From a bacterium (GTDB taxonomy: Bacteria > Verrucomicrobiota > Verrucomicrobiia > Limisphaerales > J093): 55,633 bases of DNA. Made by a program: the position numbers and the translations under genes. The stretch's first letter is position 1. Each line of letters starts with the position of its first letter. The stretch spans positions 1 through 55,633 of the forward strand of contig JAKANS010000009.1 of assembly GCA_021823625.1 (NCBI GenBank), in the 5' to 3' direction. The notes beneath the pieces were generated by a model. The model did no database searches and had not been told where the DNA came from. It worked only from the letters and a program-made list of their open reading frames with translations. Positions 8,133 to 17,873 of this stretch are shown here, one piece after another.

Positions 8133-10358
8133 ATGCTGGGCCGCCCTCAATTTCTGCTCTTTTGGGCGCTATGGCTGAACCAGTGCTTTGACTGGTCTGG
8201 CGTCGCGGCCGAACTGCCGCCTCGGGATGGGGATGGGGCGGGCGCGGTGGATTCCACCGGAATCGGTTGGCGCCGTCCGTCCATCCAGGCGGTCCGGGTC
8301 GTGCATGGTCCAGCGATTGACGGGCGCCTGGACGACGCGGTCTGGGCATGCGCTCCGGTGGGCGGGCCGCTGTATGAGTCGTACCAACATCCCGGCCAGT
8401 TCATGACCGAGCGCACCGAATTCCGCGTCTTGTACGACGACAAGAACCTCTACATCGGCGTGTGGTGTTTTGACTCGGATCCCGCCGGGATCCTCGCCCG
8501 CGAGATGGAACACGATGGCCGCGTTTCAGACGACTACTGCTACGTGCTGCTCGACACGTTTCACGACCGGCGCAACGGCTACCTGTTCACGGTCGAGCCA
8601 CTGGGCGCACGCTCGGAATCGCTCGTGACCGACAACACCGTAGTGAATCGCAACTGGGATGGCCTCTGGTGGGCGCGCACCAGCCGGGACGCCGAAGGTT
8701 GGAAGGTTGAAATCGCCATCCCGTTCAAGACCCTGAGTTTCAATCCGGTCAACTCGACGTGGGGCTTCAACCTGGAGCGGCAAATCCGTCGCAAATATGA
8801 AGTCGGCCGCTGGGCCTCGCCGCGGCGCGAAGTGGGCGGCTACATGCCATCGGGCGCAGGCGAGTTGACGGGCCTCCACGGGCTGAAGCAGGGATTGGGG
8901 CTGGAATTCTCGCCCTACCTCAAAGGCCGTTACTCAGGGCGCAATTCCCAGGACGACTGGACCGGCGACCTCGGCGGCGAGGCGCGCTATCGCATCACGC
9001 CGTATCTCTCCGGCACGCTCAGCTACAACACCGACTTTGCCGAAACGGAGGTGGACCTTCGGCAAATCAACTTCACGCGGTTCCCGTTATTCTTGCCGGA
9101 AAAGCGGGCTTTCTTTCTAGAAGACAGTGGCATCTTCGAATACGGCGGGCTCGGTGGCAGCGGCCTGGGGCCGGTCCTGCTTCCCTATTTCAGCCGGCGG
9201 ATTGGGTTGTCCGCCGAAGGCGAGCCCGTGCCCATTCTGCTGGCGGGAAAGGTTGCCGGACGAATGGGTAAGTACAATCTCGGCGTGCTGGATGCGGTGC
9301 TGGACGACCACGCTGACCTCGGCCGGCAAAACACCTTTGTCGGCCGCCTCTCGCGCAATGTGCTCGAACAATCCACCGTCGGGGCGCTGGCGACGGTAGG
9401 CGATCCCAACTCGGAGGAGAACAATGCGTTGTTCGGGCCGGACTTCAACTTCCGCACCAGCCGGTTTCTCGGCCGCCACGTGCTGGAAGCCCACGCGTTT
9501 GCCCTGGGCACATGGACCGAACACCAATCCCGGACCTTCGGCTCTTCATACGGCGTCACTGTGCGGTATCCCAATGATCCCTGGTCGGCACACCTGGACT
9601 ACCTCGCAATTGACGACGCCTTTCATCCCGCGCTGGGTTACGTGCGGCAGGCCGGGGTGCGCGGGTATGGCGCCGGCCTCGAATACGCGCCCCGCCCCGA
9701 ACGTTCCCGGCTGATCCGTAATTATGTCTTCGAAACGCAGAACGTCTGGTACACCGGCTTGGACAACGCACTCGACAACGCGGCGTTTCTCTTGAGACCC
9801 TTCGGCCTTCACTTCGACAGCGATGACCAGTTCTCGGTGTTCGTCGTCCGGAATTTTGACCGGCTCCAGGCCGATTTCGACATTGCCAAGGGCATCACCC
9901 TTCCGGCGGGCGACTACTGGTGGAATCAGGCGGGAGCGCAAGTGAAATTCGCCGCCAAGCGACCGGTGTCCGGCGACGTGTCCGCGTGGTTGGGGGAATT
10001 CTACGACGGGCACCGGCAGAGCTACGGCGGAAGGCTGGTGGTCATGCCGTGGAAACACCTCGGGTTCGACGCCAACTACAGCTTCAACCAGGTGCGACTG
10101 CCCGGCGGCGATTTCGACACGCACCTGCTCGCGGGTCGCATGATTTGGAACTTCACGCCCGACCTCGTGTGGTCGCATCTGGTCCAATACGACAGCGGGT
10201 CCGACTCGATTGGCTTCAACAGCCGGCTGCAATGGGAATACCGCCCGGGCTGCAAGCTCTACCTGGTTCTGAACCAAAACTATCCACGGGAGTCCGGCGA
10301 CTTTCGCCTCGACGGAAACGAGGTCATTCTGAAAATGTTGGCGATATTCCGGTTGTGA
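8133..10358 (+). CDS. DUF5916 outer-membrane protein with CBM9-like N-terminal domain
   Basis: A 741-residue exported protein. After a signal peptide (about 1-27, WALWLNQCFDWSGVAA) comes a carbohydrate-binding family 9-like domain (about 50-215), with IDGRLDDAVW, YDDKNLYIGVWCFD and WKVEIAIPFKTLSFNP. It leads into the DUF5916 barrel region, with FPLFLPEKRAFFLEDSGIFE (about 325), the family hallmark, and many amphipathic strands to a C-terminal aromatic-poor end (LKMLAIFRL). ATG at 8133 is preferred to longer frames because it starts a signal peptide and has GCAGGG six bases before it. The family's role is unknown; an outer-membrane glycan-binding or transport role is inferred from the two domains. 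The gene downstream is also secreted. Confidence 0.85.
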   Translation: MLGRPQFLLFWALWLNQCFDWSGVAAELPPRDGDGAGAVDSTGIGWRRPSIQAVRVVHGPAIDGRLDDAVWACAPVGGPLYESYQHPGQFMTERTEFRVLYDDKNLYIGVWCFDSDPAGILAREMEHDGRVSDDYCYVLLDTFHDRRNGYLFTVEPLGARSESLVTDNTVVNRNWDGLWWARTSRDAEGWKVEIAIPFKTLSFNPVNSTWGFNLERQIRRKYEVGRWASPRREVGGYMPSGAGELTGLHGLKQGLGLEFSPYLKGRYSGRNSQDDWTGDLGGEARYRITPYLSGTLSYNTDFAETEVDLRQINFTRFPLFLPEKRAFFLEDSGIFEYGGLGGSGLGPVLLPYFSRRIGLSAEGEPVPILLAGKVAGRMGKYNLGVLDAVLDDHADLGRQNTFVGRLSRNVLEQSTVGALATVGDPNSEENNALFGPDFNFRTSRFLGRHVLEAHAFALGTWTEHQSRTFGSSYGVTVRYPNDPWSAHLDYLAIDDAFHPALGYVRQAGVRGYGAGLEYAPRPERSRLIRNYVFETQNVWYTGLDNALDNAAFLLRPFGLHFDSDDQFSVFVVRNFDRLQADFDIAKGITLPAGDYWWNQAGAQVKFAAKRPVSGDVSAWLGEFYDGHRQSYGGRLVVMPWKHLGFDANYSFNQVRLPGGDFDTHLLAGRMIWNFTPDLVWSHLVQYDSGSDSIGFNSRLQWEYRPGCKLYLVLNQNYPRESGDFRLDGNEVILKMLAIFRL

Positions 10359-10395
10359 GGAACCTGGCCCGCATGTTTCACCGCGAAGCGCACGC

Positions 10396-10463
10396 AGCGC
10401 CGGCTGGGAGCCGGTTTTGCGCTCGCCCACATTTAAGGCCGGCTGCAAACCGGCGCTCCGGCC
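10396..10463. repeat. Pair of REP-like hairpins
   Basis: Two GC-rich hairpins lie back to back in a 146-bp gap. The first has CCGGCT/AGCCGG around GGG, with a weaker AGCGC/GCGCT outer stem. The second has GCCGG/CCGGC around CTGCAAA, with GGCC/GGCC flanks. The repeated theme is GCCGGCTG.(A)AGCCGG. No T-run follows, so a dispersed repeat is more likely than a terminator. Confidence 0.55.
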
Positions 10464-10504
10464 TGTCGGTGTTTCGAGCGGGCAGGGAGAGATACAGGCT
10501 GGTT

Positions 10505-11668
10505 ATGCAAAACGCGCCATCTATCTTCGGGTATCAGTGGTGCCGGTGGCGGTGGGCGGGCGTGTTGGCATGGCTCACCGCGCTTAAGTTGGCCGGCGCC
10601 CCGGCCGCAGAGCAGTATCACCGTTATTGGGGCGATGTGCATGGACATACGATCTTCTCCGATGGCAAGGGCACCGCGGCCGACTACTTCCAATACGCCC
10701 GCGACGTGGCGCATTTGGATTTTGTCATTGTCACGGACCACGACTTTGGCCACGAGGCGCCCTGGCGGATGCCCAAGGCGCATTGGCAGCAAACGCAGGC
10801 CGCGGCGGAACAATACACCGTCAACGGGCGGTTCGTCGCCATCGCGGGTTATGAGTGGACGTCGCAGCCCAAGTATTGGCGCGGCTTCACCAACGCGGCG
10901 TCGGAAGGCCTCTTTCCCGGGCCGCCGTGCTATTACAATCACAAGAACGTCTATTTCCCGAAGCCGGTGGACTACTTGTTTAGCGCCAAGGACGTTGCCT
11001 ACTTGACACCGGACCTGCTGGCGGCCGCCGTGCAGCGCGCCGGCGGATTGATTCAGAACAACCATCCCTCGGCGGAGGTCGAGGGCCGGGATCAATTCGA
11101 CTACGACGGCCGGTGGTTTTCGGTCATCGCCAACACCGAAATGCTGCCAGACCTGATGCGTTACGGGGGCAAGACCTACGCATTGCGGGGCGAAGAAACG
11201 GTGCGGGGTTTTCTCAACCGCGGCGGTCGCACCGGGTTCGTGGGCGGCAGCGACACCCACGAAGGCCGGCCGTCGGCACGGACGGCGGTGCTGGCCACGG
11301 CCTTGACGCGTGAAGCCCTCTTCGAAGCCTTGCGTCACCGCCGCAACTATGCGGTGTCGCAAGCGCAGATTGAATTGGACTTCAAGATCAACGGCCACTG
11401 GATGGGGGAAGAAATCGCCGTCACCAACCCGCCGCACCTTAACGTGGCCGTTCAGGGCACCGCCAAGCTGGCGGAAGTCGCAGTCGTTCGCAACGGTCTT
11501 GTGTGCCACCGGGTCACCCCCGCCGGCAACGAGGTCCGTTTCACGTGGCGGGATAACGCGTTTGCCGGCGCGGCTTACTACTACGTCCGCGTAACCCAGG
11601 CCGACGCGGACGAGGAAGGCAATCCGTCGCGTGCCTGGTCGAGTCCCATTTGGGTCAAGGCCAGGTGA
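10505..11668 (+). CDS. Secreted PHP-domain metal-dependent hydrolase-like protein (DUF3604 type)
   Basis: A 387-residue protein with a signal peptide ending near residue 35 (GAPAAEQ). The metal-site motifs of the PHP fold occur in order: GDVHGHTIFSDG (His-x-His and Asp), IVTDHD, then a long insert, NNHPSAE, and GSDTHEG near residue 250. A C-terminal beta domain (about 290-387, WMGEEIAVTN...VRVTQADADEEGNP) completes the DUF3604 pattern. By fold it should bind two or three metal ions and hydrolyse a phosphoester or related bond in the periplasm or outside; the substrate is unknown. ATG at 10505 is chosen because it begins the signal peptide; GAGAGA lies about 15 bases upstream. Confidence 0.8.
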   Translation: MQNAPSIFGYQWCRWRWAGVLAWLTALKLAGAPAAEQYHRYWGDVHGHTIFSDGKGTAADYFQYARDVAHLDFVIVTDHDFGHEAPWRMPKAHWQQTQAAAEQYTVNGRFVAIAGYEWTSQPKYWRGFTNAASEGLFPGPPCYYNHKNVYFPKPVDYLFSAKDVAYLTPDLLAAAVQRAGGLIQNNHPSAEVEGRDQFDYDGRWFSVIANTEMLPDLMRYGGKTYALRGEETVRGFLNRGGRTGFVGGSDTHEGRPSARTAVLATALTREALFEALRHRRNYAVSQAQIELDFKINGHWMGEEIAVTNPPHLNVAVQGTAKLAEVAVVRNGLVCHRVTPAGNEVRFTWRDNAFAGAAYYYVRVTQADADEEGNPSRAWSSPIWVKAR

Positions 11669-11883
11669 CAGGGCCTCCCGCCTCGAAGAATCTTTGCGCT
11701 GGCCCTGCTGAGCCGCTTTCCTGCTGGCAGCCAGGGCCATGCGGTGCGCGGCAGGAATCCGAGTCGCTGGAACTGAGAAAGCCGAGAGCCACAGCCCGAG
11801 AACAAGTGCAGCGGATCTCCACACCGACGTCGGAACCGCCGCGGGCGGCGAAGCAGCCGCGCGACGGGGACGGTCAGCCGCGG

Positions 11884-12354
11884 TCAGCCGCGGTAGATGA
11901 CTTGAATCGCGTAGTCGGTGAGGATCTTCTGGGTCGCGATGTCGATGTGCGTGTAGTTCAGCGCGGTGAGGTTGATGATGTTTTCCTCGCCGATCTTGTT
12001 CAGAAACGCGGCCACGAACTCCTCGTAACGGTCGTGGCCGACCTCGACGCAATCAGTGTGGCGGAAGATGCGGACCTTGATCTTTTTGGGGCCCTCAACC
12101 GCAACTACCTCTTCGGTGATGGGCTTCACGATCAGCACCTCCGCCGGACCTTCGTGGACGGGCACGACAAAGTGATGCTCCACCCTGGCGGCAGCGGAAT
12201 CGTGGATCGGGTTGTGCGTGTGGATGTTCGTGATGTCCGGGACGGGAACCGTGATCTCTGTGTTGCAGGTCGGGCACTGGATGGCCTGCCCGGCGGCGCC
12301 GGCGTCCACCATGAGTTCCTGCTGGCAGTGAGGACAATGAAATGTCAGGTCCAT
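11884..12354 (-). CDS. Zinc-ribbon protein with a Cse60-like C-terminal domain
   Basis: A 156-residue protein. Residues 1-40 are a zinc ribbon, CPHCQQELMVDAGAAGQ followed by CPTCNTEI, with two CxxC pairs. Residues 45-85 are a linker with several His residues (NIHTHNPIHD). Residues 90-156 form a small domain, KIKVRIFRHTDCVEVG...YEEFVAAFLNKIGEENIINLTALNYTHIDI...YAIQVIYRG. Its strand-helix-strand pattern and I(I/N)L...IIYR ending resemble the small sporulation protein Cse60; that resemblance is by eye only. Many Verrucomicrobia proteins carry this same zinc ribbon as a leader. The gene is divergent from the RNA methyltransferase gene. Confidence 0.65.
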   Translation of the reverse strand: MDLTFHCPHCQQELMVDAGAAGQAIQCPTCNTEITVPVPDITNIHTHNPIHDSAAARVEHHFVVPVHEGPAEVLIVKPITEEVVAVEGPKKIKVRIFRHTDCVEVGHDRYEEFVAAFLNKIGEENIINLTALNYTHIDIATQKILTDYAIQVIYRG

Positions 12355-12526
12355 AGCGGTTTCGCGTTTGCGGGCTGAGTTCGTTCCGAAGTTAAGAGTC
12401 GCCCGCGCCGCGCGCCAGCTTAAAACGAAGGTCCGCCACTTCGGCGGCGCGGTGCGCGCCCAAGCCAGGCCGCGAAACCCGTTCTTGCGTGCTTGATCGG
12501 CGCGCGTCTGGCATCCTCGGCCGCGC

Positions 12527-13708
12527 ATGGATCTGGCACCGCAACTGCCTTGGACCCACGGCCAACGCCACGTCGTCACCGTGGGCGATCTCGCCTTTGG
12601 TGGCGAGGGCGTCGCCCGCTTGGGCGAGTTCGTCGTGTTCGTGCCGTTTGCCCTGGTGGGGGAGGAAGTGGCGGTGGAACTGACGGAAGTGAAGCGCCGG
12701 TTCGCCCGCGCCCGCTTGCTCGCGGTCCGCCGGCCTTCGCCGCTGCGGGTTGCGCCGCGTTGCCCTCACTTCGGCGAGTGCGGCGGCTGCCAGTACCAAC
12801 ACCTGGATTACACCGAGCAACTGCGGGTCAAACACAAGCAGGTCAGCGATTTGCTCGAACGGCTGGGCGGCTTCCCGAGCGACGTCGTCGCCCCGGTCAT
12901 TCCGTGCCCGGCACCTTACGGTTACCGGAACCGGATCATGATCCGGAGCCAGTGGAACAAGCCGGAGCAACGGCTGGTGATTGGGTTTTTGCGGCACGAT
13001 TGCGGCCTGGTGGTGGACCTCGAGGAATGCGCCATCGCCGAGCCGTCGTTGAACGAGCAAATCCGCCACGTCCGGGCGCACCCGCCGCCGAAAGGCGGTT
13101 TGAAAGTGGTCTTGCGCCTTCAGCCGGAAGGCTGGGAACTGCCACGCGATTCCTTTTTCCAAAACAACTTTCACCTGCTGCCGCGGCTGGTGGCCACCGT
13201 CCGCGAGCGCTTGCAGGCGGCGGGCACGCGGCACCTCGTGGATGTCTATTGCGGAGTCGGCTTTTTCGCGCTCGAACTGGCGGACTTGGTAACGGCTTTT
13301 GCCGGCGTGGAACTGGATCGCCTGGCGATCCAGGCGGCGCAGCGCAACGCCGCGGCGCGCGGCGTGACCAACGGCGAGTTCCTGGCCGGCCACGCGGAAG
13401 AGCTGCTGCCCGCCCTGCTGACCCGGTTCCCCGCAGCGGACACCAGCCTCATCCTGGATCCGCCGCGGCGCGGTTGTGTGCCGGCTTCGCTGACTGCGTT
13501 GCGCGCGGCCGGGCCGCAACAAATCTTGTACGTTTCATGCCACCCGGCCACGCTGGCGCGGGACTTGAAAGCCCTTTGCACCGAAGGCCGGTACCGGCTG
13601 GAGCGGGTGATCCCACTGGACATGTTCCCGCAAACGCAGCACGTCGAGTGCGTGGCCGACCTTCGCCGGGCTGCGGAAGCCTCCGCTCCGTGGGGCGAGG
13701 CGATGTAG
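12527..13708 (+). CDS. RumA/TrmA-family 23S rRNA (uracil-5-)-methyltransferase
   Basis: A 393-residue enzyme that should transfer a methyl group from SAM to C5 of a uridine in rRNA. A TRAM domain (about 12-68, VGDLAFGGEGVARLGEFVVFVP) is followed by an iron-sulphur motif C-x5-C-x2-C (CPHFGECGGC) with a fourth Cys in DLEECAI. The Rossmann domain has VDVYCGVGFFALELA, LDPPRRG, and the catalytic Cys in YVSCHPATLARDL; the general-base Glu is in HVECVADL. The usual SCNP is SCHP here. Whether it acts at the RlmC, RlmD or another site cannot be told. The 3' end is Ala/Glu-rich and unremarkable. Confidence 0.9.
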   Translation: MDLAPQLPWTHGQRHVVTVGDLAFGGEGVARLGEFVVFVPFALVGEEVAVELTEVKRRFARARLLAVRRPSPLRVAPRCPHFGECGGCQYQHLDYTEQLRVKHKQVSDLLERLGGFPSDVVAPVIPCPAPYGYRNRIMIRSQWNKPEQRLVIGFLRHDCGLVVDLEECAIAEPSLNEQIRHVRAHPPPKGGLKVVLRLQPEGWELPRDSFFQNNFHLLPRLVATVRERLQAAGTRHLVDVYCGVGFFALELADLVTAFAGVELDRLAIQAAQRNAAARGVTNGEFLAGHAEELLPALLTRFPAADTSLILDPPRRGCVPASLTALRAAGPQQILYVSCHPATLARDLKALCTEGRYRLERVIPLDMFPQTQHVECVADLRRAAEASAPWGEAM

Positions 13709-13761
13709 CCTTGCCAGACGAGAGTTTTTTGTTTCAACTGTGCGCACCACTGCCTGACCTT

Positions 13762-16473
13762 ATGGATGACTCCGATCAACCGTCATTGGGTTTCGTTCAA
13801 CGGAAGCTGCCCTGGATCGTCGCCGCCGCGGGGTTGCTGCTTTACCTGGTCACCCTCGAACGGTGGGTACGCCTCGACAGCCTGCCCGTGGTGGCCAAAT
13901 TCGCCGGATGGGATTGGACGCCGACGCTTAACGCGCCGCTCCATTTTCTGCTCACCTACCCGTTCCGGTGGTTGCCCACCGGAGCCCAACTGCTGGCGTT
14001 GAACGGACTGTCCGCGTTCCTCGCCGCCGCCACGCTCGGCTTGCTGGCGCGTTCGGTCTCGCTCTTGCCGTACGATCGCACGCGGGAATCCCGCATCCGC
14101 GAGCACAGTGAGGGCGCTTTGTTGAGCACCGGCCTGGCCTGGGTGGGGCCGGTTTTTGCGGGCGTGATCTGCGCGCTCCAGCTCAGTTTCTGGGAGCACG
14201 CCACGGCCGTCACCGGCGAAATGCTGGATTTGCTGATGTTCGCGTACGTCATCCGGTGCCTGCTCGAATTTCGCCTCGACGGGCGCGAGAGCTGGTTGCT
14301 GCGGACGTCGTTCGTGTACGGACTGGCGGTCACGAACAACTACGCCATGATCGCCTTCTTCCCTTGTTTCCTGGTGTCGGTGGCGTGGATCAAGGGGCTG
14401 GGCTTCTTCAACCTCGGTTTCGTGGGCCGGATGTTGGGCTGCGGCGTGGCTGGTCTCGTGCCTTACCTCGTGCTGCCGATCGCGGCGGTGATGGGCGGCG
14501 CCGAATCGGGCGTCGGCTTCTGGGCCTACCTGCACACGGTGCTCGCCAACCAAAAGGCCGCCCTAGTCTCGTTTCCGCAGTGGGTGATCTTGCTGTTGTC
14601 TCTAACCAGCATTCTGCCCGTGCTGTTGATGGGGGTGCGCTGGGCGGTGGCGGAAGGCGACACCAGCCGGGCGGGGGTGTTGATGGCGAGTTTCATCACG
14701 CGGTTCATGCACATCGTGATGCTGGCGGCGAGCGTCTCGCTGTTTTTCGAGCCTATCTGGGCTCCGCGGTCGCTGGGATTCGGCCTGCCGCTGCTGCCAT
14801 TTTACTACCTGGCGGCCCTGGCGGGGGGGTACTACAGCGGCTACCTGCTGTTGGTGTGCCAGGAACCGAAGGGGCGGACACGGCATCGCAGTTCGCCGGG
14901 GATGCAGTTTTTGAATCGGGTGATCGCCGGCGCCACGATCGTGGCGGTCGCCGGCACGCCCTTCTTCATGGTGTATCGGAACATGCCGGCCATCCGGCAG
15001 AACAGCAGCGGCTTGTTGCACCAATACGCCCAGTCGTTGGTTCAATCGGTGCCGGCCAAAGGCGGATATGTGATGAGCGACAACCGCACCGACCTCTTGT
15101 TGTTCGACGCCGTCCTGCACCGTCTCGGAACCCAGGACAAATACGTGCTACTCGCCTCTCGGCTCATGCCGTACAAGCTCTACCATCAGGAACTGACGAA
15201 GAGGTACGGCACCCGCTGGCCGTATGGCCCGCTGCTCGAAGCCGCGGGTGACACGATCGACACCGGCACACTCACGCGCCTGGTGAGCGAACTGGCGCAG
15301 TCCAACAAGGTTTTCTATCTGCACCCCAGCATGGGCTATTACTTCGAGGCCGTGGAGGCGGTCCCCGTGGGCATGGTTTACCGACTGGTGCCCCGGCCGG
15401 CCGATTCGCTCAAGCCGCGGGTGCTTTCCGCGTCCGAAGTGAGCGCGAACGAGCAGTACTGGGAGGCCCTTTTGCCGGGGCTCGACCGCTTGCCGCCGCT
15501 CACCGACAAGGCGGCGCCCGACGTGCGTTACGTGGACTCGGCTTTCTCCCGCAGCCTGGTGTTTTGGGGCACCGCCTTGGAGCGCCAGGGCGAGATTCAG
15601 AAAGCGCGGCGCTGGTTCGAGCTCGCGCTGCGGCTGAACCCGCGGAACGTCATCGCCAAGAGCAATCTGGCCTTTAATGACGACCTTGGCGCAGGGAAGA
15701 TACCGCCGCTGGACGCCCCGCTGCCCAAGTATCTCAAGGATGAACGCCGCGGCTGGGACCAATTGCTCCTCGACGATGGGCCGGTGGACGATCCGCAGCT
15801 CTCCTACCGGCTGGGTCTGATCTATGTCCGAGGCGCGTTGTTCCGGCAGGCGTTGACCGAATTTCAGCGCGTGCGCGCGCTCCTCCCGGACGATCCGCAG
15901 GCGCAATTGTGGGAGGAAAGCATGGAGTCGATGGTGCGCTTCAGTCTGGGTGACGTGGCGGGCGCGGAGTCACAGGCCCTCGCTCTGCACCAACGCTACC
16001 CGAAAGATGACAACGTGCTGGAAACGCTCACGCAGATTTATCTGCACACCAGCCGCTTCACCAACGCCCTGGCGAGCATCGAGGAGCAGTTGCAGCTCGA
16101 CCCCAACAACGCCCGCGCCTTGTTGAACAAGGCCGCGATTTGCATCCAGATGAAGGATTACGCACGCGCGATCCCGCCGCTCGACACCCTGCTGGCGCAG
16201 CAACCTGAGAACAGCGCCGCCTTGATGAACCGGGCGATCGCCAACCTCCAAAGCGGCAAACTGCAGGAGGCCGGCCGCGATTACGAGGCGCTGCGCAAAC
16301 TCATGCCGGAGTACTATGCGGTCTATTACGGCCTGGGTGAAGTCGCCTACCGCCTGAAGGACAAGGCGACCGCGCTCCGCGAATTCGAGATTTACCTCAA
16401 ATATGGCGACAAGACTTCCGAGGAATACAAGGAGGTGCAGAACCGCGTCCGGGAATTGAAGGGCGGCGCCTAG
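13762..16473 (+). CDS. DUF2723-like membrane protein with C-terminal TPR repeats
   Basis: A 903-residue protein. Residues 15-420 hold about ten hydrophobic helices. The N-terminal part (LLLYLVTLERWVRLDSLP...GWDWTPTLNAPLHFLLTYPFRWLP) is a variant of DUF2723, a family related to GT-C glycosyltransferases such as O-mannosyltransferases. Residues 430-590 are a soluble segment. From about 600 to the end are tetratricopeptide repeats (RQGEIQKARRWFELALRLNP, NARALLNKAAICIQMKDYARAI, AALMNRAIANLQSGKLQEA). ATG at 13762 sits directly before the first helix. A GT4 glycosyltransferase follows after 11 bases and a WecA-type enzyme further on, so a role in surface or protein glycosylation is inferred. Confidence 0.8.
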   Translation: MDDSDQPSLGFVQRKLPWIVAAAGLLLYLVTLERWVRLDSLPVVAKFAGWDWTPTLNAPLHFLLTYPFRWLPTGAQLLALNGLSAFLAAATLGLLARSVSLLPYDRTRESRIREHSEGALLSTGLAWVGPVFAGVICALQLSFWEHATAVTGEMLDLLMFAYVIRCLLEFRLDGRESWLLRTSFVYGLAVTNNYAMIAFFPCFLVSVAWIKGLGFFNLGFVGRMLGCGVAGLVPYLVLPIAAVMGGAESGVGFWAYLHTVLANQKAALVSFPQWVILLLSLTSILPVLLMGVRWAVAEGDTSRAGVLMASFITRFMHIVMLAASVSLFFEPIWAPRSLGFGLPLLPFYYLAALAGGYYSGYLLLVCQEPKGRTRHRSSPGMQFLNRVIAGATIVAVAGTPFFMVYRNMPAIRQNSSGLLHQYAQSLVQSVPAKGGYVMSDNRTDLLLFDAVLHRLGTQDKYVLLASRLMPYKLYHQELTKRYGTRWPYGPLLEAAGDTIDTGTLTRLVSELAQSNKVFYLHPSMGYYFEAVEAVPVGMVYRLVPRPADSLKPRVLSASEVSANEQYWEALLPGLDRLPPLTDKAAPDVRYVDSAFSRSLVFWGTALERQGEIQKARRWFELALRLNPRNVIAKSNLAFNDDLGAGKIPPLDAPLPKYLKDERRGWDQLLLDDGPVDDPQLSYRLGLIYVRGALFRQALTEFQRVRALLPDDPQAQLWEESMESMVRFSLGDVAGAESQALALHQRYPKDDNVLETLTQIYLHTSRFTNALASIEEQLQLDPNNARALLNKAAICIQMKDYARAIPPLDTLLAQQPENSAALMNRAIANLQSGKLQEAGRDYEALRKLMPEYYAVYYGLGEVAYRLKDKATALREFEIYLKYGDKTSEEYKEVQNRVRELKGGA

Positions 16474-16484
16474 CCGCCGGCCAC

Positions 16485-17672
16485 ATGCGGGTCACGCACG
16501 TCATCACCCGGCTGATCGTTGGCGGCGCTCAGGAAAACACGATCGCCTCGGTGCTGGGGTTGCGTGAACGGCCCGGACTCGACGTGCGCCTGATCGCCGG
16601 CCCCACCACGGGACCGGAAGGATCGCTGGAGGCGCTGGTTGCCGGCCAACCCGGCTTGTTCACGCTGGTGCCTTCGTTGATCCGCGCGGTGCATCCCGCT
16701 CAAGATTGGGCAGCCTATCGCGAACTGCGCCGCCGGTTCCGCCAGTCCCGCCCGGACATCGTCCACACCCATAGCGGCAAGGCGGGGATTTTGGGCCGTC
16801 TGGCGGCTCGCGCGGCCGGCGTGCCCATCATCGTTCACACCGTCCACGGCCCTTCATTTGGGGCGTTCCAGGGCCCGGCCGCCAACCTGGTCTTCCGCGC
16901 GGCCGAACGATTGGCGGGCCGCGCGACCACGCAATTCGTGGTGGTGGCCCACGCCATGACCGACCAGTACCTCGCCGCGGGCATCGGCCGGTGGGAACAA
17001 TACACCCGCATCCTCAGCGGCTTCCCGCTCGAGCCTTACCTGACGGCCCAGAACGATCCCGCCTGGCGGTCCCGCCTCGGCCTGGCACCGACCGATTTCG
17101 TCGTCGGAAAAATCGCGCGCCTGTTCAAGCTAAAAGGTCACGATGACCTCTTCGCTGTGGCTCCCGGCTTGGTCCGGCAATGTCCGCAAATGAAGTTCCT
17201 GCTCGTCGGCGACGGCGAATGGCGGACGCGTTTCGAGGAACTTGCCCGGCGGACAGGCCTGGCCAAACACATCGTGTTCGCCGGCCTCGTGCCGCCCGCC
17301 GAAGTGTCCCGGCACGTCGGGGTCATGGACGCGCTGGTGCACCTGTCGTTCCGCGAAGGACTGCCGCGCGCGTTGCCTCAAGCTCTGGCCGCGGGCAAGC
17401 CCGTAGTCGCCTACGATTGCGACGGTGCCCGCGAGGTCTGCCTGGATGGCGAAACCGGCTTTCTCGTCCCGGCCGGCGACCGCGCCACACTCGCACAGCG
17501 CTTATTGACGCTGGCCGGCGAACGCGAACGGGGCGCCCGCATGGGCGCGCGCGGCCGGGAGTTGGTGCGCGAACAGTTCTCCGTCCAACACCTCGTGGAT
17601 GAACTCCACCGGCTCTACCTGCGGCTGGCCGCGCGTCACGGGTTGGCCGGGCGGGCGGCGGCCGCCCACTGA
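16485..17672 (+). CDS. GT4-family glycosyltransferase
   Basis: A 395-residue GT-B fold enzyme. The N-terminal half has GGAQENTIASV and HTHSGKAGILGRLAARAAGVP; the C-terminal half has VGKIARLFKLKGHDDL, LLVGDGEWR, and the donor-site segment FREGLPRALPQALAAGKPVVAYDCDGAREV, where the family's Glu-x7-Glu motif has only its first Glu (the second position is replaced). It should transfer a sugar from a nucleotide donor to a lipid-linked or surface acceptor in the cytoplasm. It starts 11 bases after the DUF2723 gene, pointing to co-transcription. The exact sugar is unknown. The C-terminus ends in an Ala/Arg tail. Confidence 0.88.
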   Translation: MRVTHVITRLIVGGAQENTIASVLGLRERPGLDVRLIAGPTTGPEGSLEALVAGQPGLFTLVPSLIRAVHPAQDWAAYRELRRRFRQSRPDIVHTHSGKAGILGRLAARAAGVPIIVHTVHGPSFGAFQGPAANLVFRAAERLAGRATTQFVVVAHAMTDQYLAAGIGRWEQYTRILSGFPLEPYLTAQNDPAWRSRLGLAPTDFVVGKIARLFKLKGHDDLFAVAPGLVRQCPQMKFLLVGDGEWRTRFEELARRTGLAKHIVFAGLVPPAEVSRHVGVMDALVHLSFREGLPRALPQALAAGKPVVAYDCDGAREVCLDGETGFLVPAGDRATLAQRLLTLAGERERGARMGARGRELVREQFSVQHLVDELHRLYLRLAARHGLAGRAAAAH

Positions 17673-17873
17673 AATGAATTCGCGCGCCGAACTTCCGCGT
17701 TGCCCGGCGAGGCTGAAGGCCGATCTCGCCAGATGGGTTTTCACGGGTCACAGGCGGCCGGAGCAGCAGAATCCGGCGCGGTCCCCCGTAATCGAAGATC
17801 GTCACTCCTTTCGGGGTGCGGCACCCGATTTCATTTCGGCCATCGGTCCCCGGGTTTCGACGCTATTTCGGCC

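Noticed and set aside
7683..8349. Minus-strand frames between the cupin and DUF5916 genes
   Set aside because: Arg/Pro-rich, no start signal, no family; they extend antisense into the DUF5916 gene.
12493..13761. Long N-terminal extension of the DUF2723/TPR gene
   Set aside because: It overlaps the RNA methyltransferase gene in another frame and is Arg/Ala/Pro-rich; ATG 13762 starts right before the first membrane helix.
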